NCBI GenBank assembly: GCA_026390045.1
Contig: JAPLGR010000025.1
Coordinates: 1 to 10,507 of the forward strand
Reading direction: 5' to 3'
DNA from: Chloroflexota bacterium
Lineage (GTDB): Bacteria > Chloroflexota > Anaerolineae > Anaerolineales > E44-bin32
Length of the DNA: 10,507 bases
The position numbers were made by a program, and so were the translations under genes. Under the pieces are notes generated by a model, which ran no database searches, was not told where the DNA came from, and was given only the letters and a program-made list of their open reading frames with translations. Below, in pieces: positions 5,825-10,507 of the stretch. Every line of letters starts with the position of its first letter. The stretch's first letter is position 1.

Positions 5825-6944
5825 CCGCCGGCTGCGAGTGCTTTCGGTCTTCGGAACGCGACCCGAAGCGGTGAAGATGGCGCCTGTCGTCCTGCGGCTG
5901 CAGCGCACGCCGGATGTTGAGTCATGCGTGTGTGTCACCGCGCAGCACCGCCAGATGCTCGATCAAGTCCTCAACCTGTTCGAGATCCACCCCGATTACG
6001 ATCTTGATCTGATGCAGCCCGACCAGTCGCTGGCCGAAACAGCCGCGGCGGTGTTCTTGGGGTTGGATCCCGTGCTCGAGCAAGTCCAGCCGGACTGGGT
6101 GCTGGTGCAGGGCGACACGACCACGGTGGCAGCTGCGGCCCTGTTGGCCTACTACCGAAAGATACGGGTCGGGCATGTCGAGGCGGGGCTGCGCACGGGC
6201 GATAAGTGGCGTCCGTTCCCCGAGGAGATCAACCGGCATGTCGCTGGCGTGGTCGCCGATCTGCACTTCGCTCCCACCAAGTGGGCGCGCTCGAACCTCC
6301 TAAGTGAAGGCGTGCCTGAGGAGAAGATCGTGGTGACCGGCAACCCGGTCATCGATGCGCTGCACGCCATCATAGCGCTGCCGTACGAGGTGGCAGGCGG
6401 ACCACTGGCGGACCTGCCGTCGGACCGGTTGCTGATCTTGGTTACCGCCCACCGGCGCGAGAGCTTCGGTATGCCGTTGGAGAATATCTTCACCGCGTTG
6501 AAACGGCTGGCCGAGCGCTACGCCTCGCAGGCCGATATCCTGTACCCGGTGCATCTGAATCCGAACGTGCGTGAGCCCGCGTGGCGAATCCTGGGTGGAC
6601 TGCCGAACGTCCGATTGGTCGAACCACTCGACTACCGTACGATGGCCCACTGCCTGGAGCGCGCTCATCTTGTTCTGACCGACTCGGGTGGATTGCAGGA
6701 GGAGGCCCCGGCGCTGGGCACGCCGGTGCTGGTGATGAGGGAAGTGACCGAGAGGCCGGAGGCGCTTGAGGCGGGGACGGCACGGCTGGTGGGGACAGAT
6801 GCCGACCGGATCGTCGCCGAAGCCTCGCGCCTGATGGACGATCCCAAGGCGCACGCTGCGATGGCGAAGGCCGCCAACCCCTATGGCGACGGACACGCCG
6901 CAGAACGAATCGTCGACGCGCTTCTGGCCGCATCTCGAGCGTGA
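5817..6944 (+). CDS. wecB: UDP-N-acetylglucosamine 2-epimerase, non-hydrolysing
   Basis: A 375-residue GT-B-fold epimerase interconverting UDP-GlcNAc and UDP-ManNAc in the cytoplasm through elimination and re-addition of UDP. Conserved features in order are G13-T-R-P-E-A-V-K-M-A-P (R15 and K20 at the active site), Q43-H-R-Q-M-L-D, Q98-G-D100-T-T-T, H120-V-E122-A-G-L-R-T, F134-P-E-E-I-N-R, T173-G-N-P-V-I-D, A211-H212-R-R-E-S-F-G, P244-V-H-L-N-P-N, and D289-S-G-G-L-Q-E-E followed by T311-E-R-P-E-A. D100, E122, the E136/E137 pair and H212 correspond to known catalytic positions in the E. coli enzyme. This is not the hydrolysing NeuC type. The ATG overlaps the wecC stop by 8 bases (ATGGCTGA), so translation is probably coupled. 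It supplies the substrate for WecC, completing the UDP-ManNAcA route. Confidence 0.95.
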   Translation: MADRRLRVLSVFGTRPEAVKMAPVVLRLQRTPDVESCVCVTAQHRQMLDQVLNLFEIHPDYDLDLMQPDQSLAETAAAVFLGLDPVLEQVQPDWVLVQGDTTTVAAAALLAYYRKIRVGHVEAGLRTGDKWRPFPEEINRHVAGVVADLHFAPTKWARSNLLSEGVPEEKIVVTGNPVIDALHAIIALPYEVAGGPLADLPSDRLLILVTAHRRESFGMPLENIFTALKRLAERYASQADILYPVHLNPNVREPAWRILGGLPNVRLVEPLDYRTMAHCLERAHLVLTDSGGLQEEAPALGTPVLVMREVTERPEALEAGTARLVGTDADRIVAEASRLMDDPKAHAAMAKAANPYGDGHAAERIVDALLAASRA

Positions 6945-7120
6945 TCCTCCTCAGCATTGTGCATCGCCCCTGTGCCCACTGGCTGACCTGCAGTCCTGTG
7001 ACGGATCCTGTGGCCCTTGCCCGGGACGGCACGGCAGGCGACAATCGTCGGCTGTGCGACGTGCGATGGGGCTATAGCGTCCGGCCCGACACGGAGCAAC
7101 CGACGGTCTGTGATGGCTGA
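6941..7120 (+). CDS. Doubtful 59-codon ORF bridging wecB and the first glycosyltransferase
   Basis: The 168-bp gap after wecB is fully open in one frame, from a GTG that overlaps the wecB stop (GTGA, 4 bp) to a TGA at 7118-7120, inside the next gene's start region. About three quarters of its codons end in G or C, like the real genes. The product would begin with a short hydrophobic stretch (I-L-L-S-I-V) and contain five cysteines, but it has no recognisable motif and no clear ribosome binding site. It may be a coupled small protein or merely open spacer DNA in a GC-rich genome. Confidence 0.2.
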   Translation: MILLSIVHRPCAHWLTCSPVTDPVALARDGTAGDNRRLCDVRWGYSVRPDTEQPTVCDG

Positions 7121-8141
7121 GCATTGCTTGTGCCTGGTGTCTCGGATTCCCGGAGTCGCCGGGCCGGCGGGTTTTCAACGCCGGCTGGCGGAGGGTCTGG
7201 AACGCCGAGGCGTAGGCATTGCGTACGATCTCGCCGATTCACCCTACGATGCGGCGTTGGTCATCGGCGGGACGCGCCAGCTGGCCGCGCTTCAAGCTGC
7301 CCGCCGACGCGGCGTCGCGGTGCTTCAGCGCCTCAACGGCATGAACTGGATCCATCGCCGCCGACGCACCGGGTTGCGCCACTACTTACGCGCCGAGCTC
7401 AACAATCGGCTCCTGCGGCTGATTCGTGCCCGCCTCGCGACCAGCATCGTCTATCAGAGCGAGTTCGCCCGCGGCTGGTGGGAGGACGCATGCGGGGTGG
7501 CGCAAGCGCCGGCCAGCATCGTGCTGAACGGCGTCCCGCTCGATGCGTACTCGCCACAAGGCTCGGAGTCACGGCCTGCGGACCGGGTCCGTCTGTTGGT
7601 CGTCGAGGCCAACCTCGATGCTGGCTATGAGATTGGCCTTGATTGGGCGGTTGACCTCGCACGGCGGATGCAGGCGCGCTTGGGACGCAATGTCGAGCTA
7701 GCGGTGGCGGGGAGCGCGCCCGAGGATCTGCGCCGGCAAGCGGAACGTGCGGCGAAGACCGCGCTGACATGGCTCGGCGTCGTGCCCCCGGCCTCCATCC
7801 CGGCGCTCGATCGCTCCGCGCACTTGCTGTTCGCCTCGGATGTGATGCCCGCGTGCCCGAACTCGGTCGTGGAGGCACTGGCGTGCGGCCTGCCGGTTGT
7901 CTCGTTTGAGACGGGCGCACTGCCCGAGTTGGTCCAGACCGATGCCGGTCGGATCGTCCCTTACGGCGGTGATGCCTGGAAGCTGGAGCCTCCCGATCTG
8001 GAGGGGCTGGCGGGTGCCGCCGCCGAAGTGGTCAACGACAACGAGCGCTTCCGGCGCGGGGCGCGAGCGCGGGCGGAAGCCGGATTGAACGTCGAGACGA
8101 TGATTGATGGCTACCTGCGCGCGTTGGGCTGGTACAGGTAG
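7113..8141 (+). CDS. Glycosyltransferase, GT4-like (GT-B fold), first of three
   Basis: A 342-residue retaining-type glycosyltransferase of GT-B fold, presumably cytoplasmic and acting on a lipid-linked glycan. The N-terminal domain contains a segment L71-Q-R-L-N-G-M-N-W, then S111-I-V-Y-Q-S-E-F-A-R-x-W-W, a pattern seen in a GT4 subgroup of polysaccharide clusters. The C-terminal nucleotide-sugar domain has L138-N-G-V near the linker and, at 246-258, A-C-P-N-S-V-V-E-A-L-A-C-G followed by LPVVSFETGALPEL. This keeps the second EX7E glutamate (E254); the first is replaced by P246. No membrane segment is seen. The start ATG 7113 is chosen by homology-like length; the nearest GGAG is 16 bases upstream, so initiation may depend on coupling, and GTG 7110 is an alternative. 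Sugar specificity cannot be inferred. Confidence 0.82.
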   Translation: MAEHCLCLVSRIPGVAGPAGFQRRLAEGLERRGVGIAYDLADSPYDAALVIGGTRQLAALQAARRRGVAVLQRLNGMNWIHRRRRTGLRHYLRAELNNRLLRLIRARLATSIVYQSEFARGWWEDACGVAQAPASIVLNGVPLDAYSPQGSESRPADRVRLLVVEANLDAGYEIGLDWAVDLARRMQARLGRNVELAVAGSAPEDLRRQAERAAKTALTWLGVVPPASIPALDRSAHLLFASDVMPACPNSVVEALACGLPVVSFETGALPELVQTDAGRIVPYGGDAWKLEPPDLEGLAGAAAEVVNDNERFRRGARARAEAGLNVETMIDGYLRALGWYR

Positions 8142-8150
8142 GGGCGACGC

Positions 8151-9254
8151 GTGACAGAGCAAGTTCGCTTTCCCGGAAAGGTGTGCCTGCAGCAGCGTGT
8201 CCTGCCGGACTACCGCGCGCCGTTCTTCGACGCGCTGGCGGAGCGTTGTCAAGGCGGGTTGAGCGTTCTCGCCGGTCCACCACGCCCGGAAGAGGCGATC
8301 CAGCCTGCAGGCGCGCTTGCCGTCGCGCGGCTCAGCCCTGCTGAGAACCGGTCGCTCTTCCGAGGTGCAGCCTCTCTCTGGACGCAGTCCGGTCTCCTTG
8401 AATGGCTCGCTCGCGAATGGCCGGATGTGCTCGTGGTGGAGGCCAACCCGCGCTATCTGAGCAACCTGACCGCTCGGCGCTGGATGCACGCCGGCGGGAA
8501 GCCCGTGGTCGGTTGGGGGCTGGGCGCAGTGCCGGCGAGCGGGCTGCGGGCGTGGTTCCGCCGCGGCTATCTGGACGGCTTCGACGGGCTGATCGCCTAC
8601 AGCACACTCGGCGCGGCGCAGTATCGTGCGTTGGGATTTCCAGCCGAGCGGGTCTTCGTTGCACCGAATGCCGCGACCCGGCCGCCCCGGCAGATGCCAG
8701 CCCGGGACAGCCTGCGGGGCCGACGGCTGCGGTTGTTCTTTGTTGGGCGGCTGCAGGAGCGCAGGCGCCTCGACCTGCTGCTTGAAGCGTGCGGCGCCAT
8801 CGAGCCTCAGCCGGAGGTGCGAATCGCGGGTGACGGTCCAGATCGGGCACGGCTGGAGGCAATCGCGGGCCGCGTGTTGCCCGAGGCGGTCTTCCTGGGT
8901 GACCTGCGAGGCGAGTCGCTTCGGGCGGCGTTCGAGCAGGCGGACCTGTTCGTCCTGCCCGGGACGGGAGGCTTGGCGCTACAGCAAGCTTTGGCAGCCG
9001 GTCTGCCGGTGATCGCCGCGGAAGGTGATGGTTCGCAGCAGGACATGGTCACGCCAGAGAACGGGTGGCTGGTGCGACCTGGCGACCTGGCCCACCTGCG
9101 CGCAGCATTGGAGCAGGCGCTCGCGCTGGATGAGCGCGGGCTGCAGGCAATGGGAGCGGCGTCCTTCCGTTTGGCGCAGACGCGCTTCAATCTCGACGCG
9201 ATGGCTGATGCGTTCGTGGCCGCGCTGCGTGCGACCACGCGCCGGAGAACGTGA
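8151..9254 (+). CDS. Glycosyltransferase, GT4-like with altered EX7E motif, second of three
   Basis: A 367-residue GT-B protein. The N-terminus (L13-Q-Q-R-V-L-P-D-Y-R-A-P-F-F-D) matches a common GT4 subgroup opening. The donor domain shows V170-A-P-N-A, L195-F-F-V-G-R-L, I225-A-G-D-G-P and P270-G-T-G-G-L-A-L-Q-Q-A-L-A-A-G-L-P-V-I. At the usual EX7E positions there are G271 and Q279, so both glutamates are absent. Related proteins with P-G-x-x-G-L in place of the first glutamate do occur, so this is probably a subclade trait and not decay. The start is GTG 8151, nine bases after the preceding stop, with AGGGG six bases upstream. Its stop overlaps the next start by one base. Acceptor and donor are unknown; the UDP-ManNAcA made by the upstream enzymes is one possible donor for one of these three transferases. 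Confidence 0.82.
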   Translation: MTEQVRFPGKVCLQQRVLPDYRAPFFDALAERCQGGLSVLAGPPRPEEAIQPAGALAVARLSPAENRSLFRGAASLWTQSGLLEWLAREWPDVLVVEANPRYLSNLTARRWMHAGGKPVVGWGLGAVPASGLRAWFRRGYLDGFDGLIAYSTLGAAQYRALGFPAERVFVAPNAATRPPRQMPARDSLRGRRLRLFFVGRLQERRRLDLLLEACGAIEPQPEVRIAGDGPDRARLEAIAGRVLPEAVFLGDLRGESLRAAFEQADLFVLPGTGGLALQQALAAGLPVIAAEGDGSQQDMVTPENGWLVRPGDLAHLRAALEQALALDERGLQAMGAASFRLAQTRFNLDAMADAFVAALRATTRRRT

Positions 9255-10465
9255 TGCGCCTTCTGTACTATGCGGACGCGCGGAGCCCGATCGCCAGAAG
9301 CTGGGTGGAGTACTTCACCCGCGCCGGGCATGAGGTTCACTGGGTTTCGAGTTATCGGGCGGCGCCGCCCGACGGACTGGCATCCTTCCAGATCATTCCG
9401 GGTGCGTTCAGTGCAGGCGCTGGAGAGCCGGTGGAGGGGCAGCCCTCGGCCAGGGCCCGAGGCCTCCGTATGCGCTTGGCGGCCCGGCACTGGCTCGGCC
9501 CACTGACCGTTGGAGCGGCGGTAGATGGGCTGCGCACCGTCATCCACCAGGTTCGCCCTGATCTGGTCCACGCGATGCGTATTCCCGTTGAGGGGATGGT
9601 GGCCGCGCAGGCGGCCGGCGGGCAGCCGCTGGTCATCTCAACCTGGGGTAACGACTTCACGCTACACGCTCCAGCCTCACCGGCGATGTCGACCCTGACG
9701 CGGCGGGCGGTTGCGGCTGCCAGCGGCCTGCACACCGATTGCCGGCGAGACCTGGGCCTCGCCTCGCGCTGGGGTCTTCGCAGCGACCGCCCATCGATCG
9801 TCCTGCCCGGGAATGGTGGCGTGCGGCGCGAGGTGTTCTTCCCCGGGGGCAACACTGCTGCGCCGATCCCCCATCGTCTGTCGGCCGCGCTGGCGGATGT
9901 TCCGGCATCTGCCCCGATCGTCGTGAATCCGCGCGGCTTCCGGGCCTACGTGCGCAACGACACGTTCTTCCGAGCGATCCCGCGGGTGCTTGAGCGGATT
10001 CCTGGCGTCATCTTTGCATGCCCGGCGATGGCGGGAGATGCGCAGGCCGAGCGATGGATCAGGCAATTGAGGACGGGCAACTCCATTCGGCTGCTGCCGC
10101 CTCTGGACGCGGCGGAAATGGCCGCTCTCTTCCGGAGGGCGCAGGTGAGCGTCTCGCCCAGCACGCACGACGGGACGCCCAATACGCTGCTTGAGGCGAT
10201 GGCCTGCGGCTGCTTCCCGATTGCGGGTGATCTGGAGTCGGTTCGCGAGTGGCTGGTGCGCGGCGAAACCGGGCTGATCATCGATCCTGCGGACGACGAG
10301 GGGCTGGCGTGGGCGATTCTGCGGGCATTGGAGGACGATGGCTTGCGCCAGACGGCCGCGCGGCGGAACGTTGAGGTAATCCGCCAACGGGCGGACTACC
10401 CGGCCTGCATGCGACAGGCGGAGACCTTCTACCGTCAGGTGGTCGAGGTGGGGCCAGTGCTATAA
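9254..10465 (+). CDS. Glycosyltransferase, GT4-like, third of three
   Basis: A 403-residue GT-B enzyme. The N-terminal acceptor domain has H107-A-M-R-I-P-V-E-G-M and S129-T-W-G-N-D-F, features of a GT4 subgroup frequent in exopolysaccharide loci. N225-P-R-G-F-R-A-Y starts the donor domain. The nucleotide-sugar site is S301-P-S-T-H-D-G-T-P-N-T-L-L-E-A-M-A-C-G, with D306 in place of the first EX7E glutamate and E314 as the second; that substitution is common in this clade. The start is ATG 9254 in TGATG, overlapping the previous stop by one base, with GGAG six bases upstream; GTG 9251 would add one residue. No signal peptide or membrane segment is visible. The stop TAA is embedded in a TATAAT element. 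Confidence 0.87.
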   Translation: MRLLYYADARSPIARSWVEYFTRAGHEVHWVSSYRAAPPDGLASFQIIPGAFSAGAGEPVEGQPSARARGLRMRLAARHWLGPLTVGAAVDGLRTVIHQVRPDLVHAMRIPVEGMVAAQAAGGQPLVISTWGNDFTLHAPASPAMSTLTRRAVAAASGLHTDCRRDLGLASRWGLRSDRPSIVLPGNGGVRREVFFPGGNTAAPIPHRLSAALADVPASAPIVVNPRGFRAYVRNDTFFRAIPRVLERIPGVIFACPAMAGDAQAERWIRQLRTGNSIRLLPPLDAAEMAALFRRAQVSVSPSTHDGTPNTLLEAMACGCFPIAGDLESVREWLVRGETGLIIDPADDEGLAWAILRALEDDGLRQTAARRNVEVIRQRADYPACMRQAETFYRQVVEVGPVL

Positions 10466-10466
10466 T
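10458..10466 (+). promoter_or_regulatory. Extended -10 promoter element (TGC-TATAAT) at the end of the cluster
   Basis: TGCTATAAT combines a perfect -10 hexamer (10461-10466) with the TGn extension that can replace a -35 box. The hexamer contains the TAA stop of the preceding gene. No -35 match is seen at 17-18 bp. Transcription would start near 10473, toward a gene beyond the edge. Confidence 0.5.
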
Positions 10467-10485
10467 GCCGCCAGCCCGCCCGGGT

Positions 10486-10499
10486 GCAACGGGGGTTGC
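10486..10499 (+). other. Stem-loop in the presumed leader past the last gene
   Basis: GCAAC (10486-10490), loop GGGG, GTTGC (10495-10499), a perfect 5-bp hairpin about a dozen bases after the predicted transcription start. It could belong to a leader or to a structured RNA that continues past the window. There is no T-run, so it is not a terminator for the glycosyltransferase operon. Confidence 0.3.
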
Positions 10500-10507
10500 G
10501 AAGGTCT

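Noticed and set aside
4949..5938. Long minus-strand ORF of 329 codons
   Set aside because: It is antisense to wecC, whose motifs are unambiguous, and its translation shows no family motif. Long antisense frames are expected in GC-rich DNA.
7072..7078. CTATAGC as a -10 box for the first glycosyltransferase
   Set aside because: A poor match with no -35 partner; coupling to upstream translation is as likely.
1..10507. Mobile elements, CRISPR, tRNA/rRNA or a defence system
   Set aside because: No transposase, integrase, repeat-spacer pattern, tRNA-like fold or nuclease/toxin gene is seen in any frame; the gene content is envelope, peptidase, acetyltransferase and glycan synthesis.

Overview
The window is about two-thirds G+C by eye, has strong G/C third-position bias in its genes, and is densely coded. 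Nothing in it fixes the taxon. The combination of a VanW-family protein with a membrane anchor, a Gmad2 (spore-germination Ig-like) lipoprotein with a Thr/Pro-rich linker, and carboxypeptidase Taq suggests a Gram-positive-like or monoderm lineage. Chloroflexota (Anaerolineae-like) is my best guess, as inference only.

Left half (1-4441), all on the minus strand. Read in transcription order: a RimJ/RimL-type GNAT acetyltransferase (4441-3869); a 197-bp gap; an M32 carboxypeptidase Taq (3671-2163); a 59-residue unrecognised ORF (2111-1932); a two-domain Gmad2 lipoprotein starting at an overlapping TTG (1939-1013); and the first 314 residues of a VanW-family envelope protein (943-2) that runs off the left edge. 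The last two are extracytoplasmic proteins. The first two look like cytoplasmic housekeeping or modification enzymes.

Right half (4541-10465), all on the plus strand, diverging from the acetyltransferase across a 99-bp spacer. It is a surface-polysaccharide cluster: UDP-ManNAc dehydrogenase (wecC), UDP-GlcNAc 2-epimerase (wecB), then three different GT4/GT-B glycosyltransferases. wecC/wecB overlap by 8 bp, GT1/GT2 are 9 bp apart, and GT2/GT3 overlap by one base (TGATG). This looks like one transcription unit, possibly with a second entry point in the 168-bp gap after wecB. WecB and WecC would together turn UDP-GlcNAc into UDP-ManNAcA, a charged donor for a cell-surface glycan. At the right edge an extended -10-like element (TGC-TATAAT) contains the stop codon of the last glycosyltransferase and is followed by a small stem-loop, probably the promoter and leader of the next gene.

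I see no RNA gene, CRISPR array, insertion sequence, integrase or long repeat. The region reads as ordinary chromosomal DNA. The items most worth a second look are the two short, closely packed ORFs, the glycosyltransferase lacking both EX7E glutamates, and the edge promoter.
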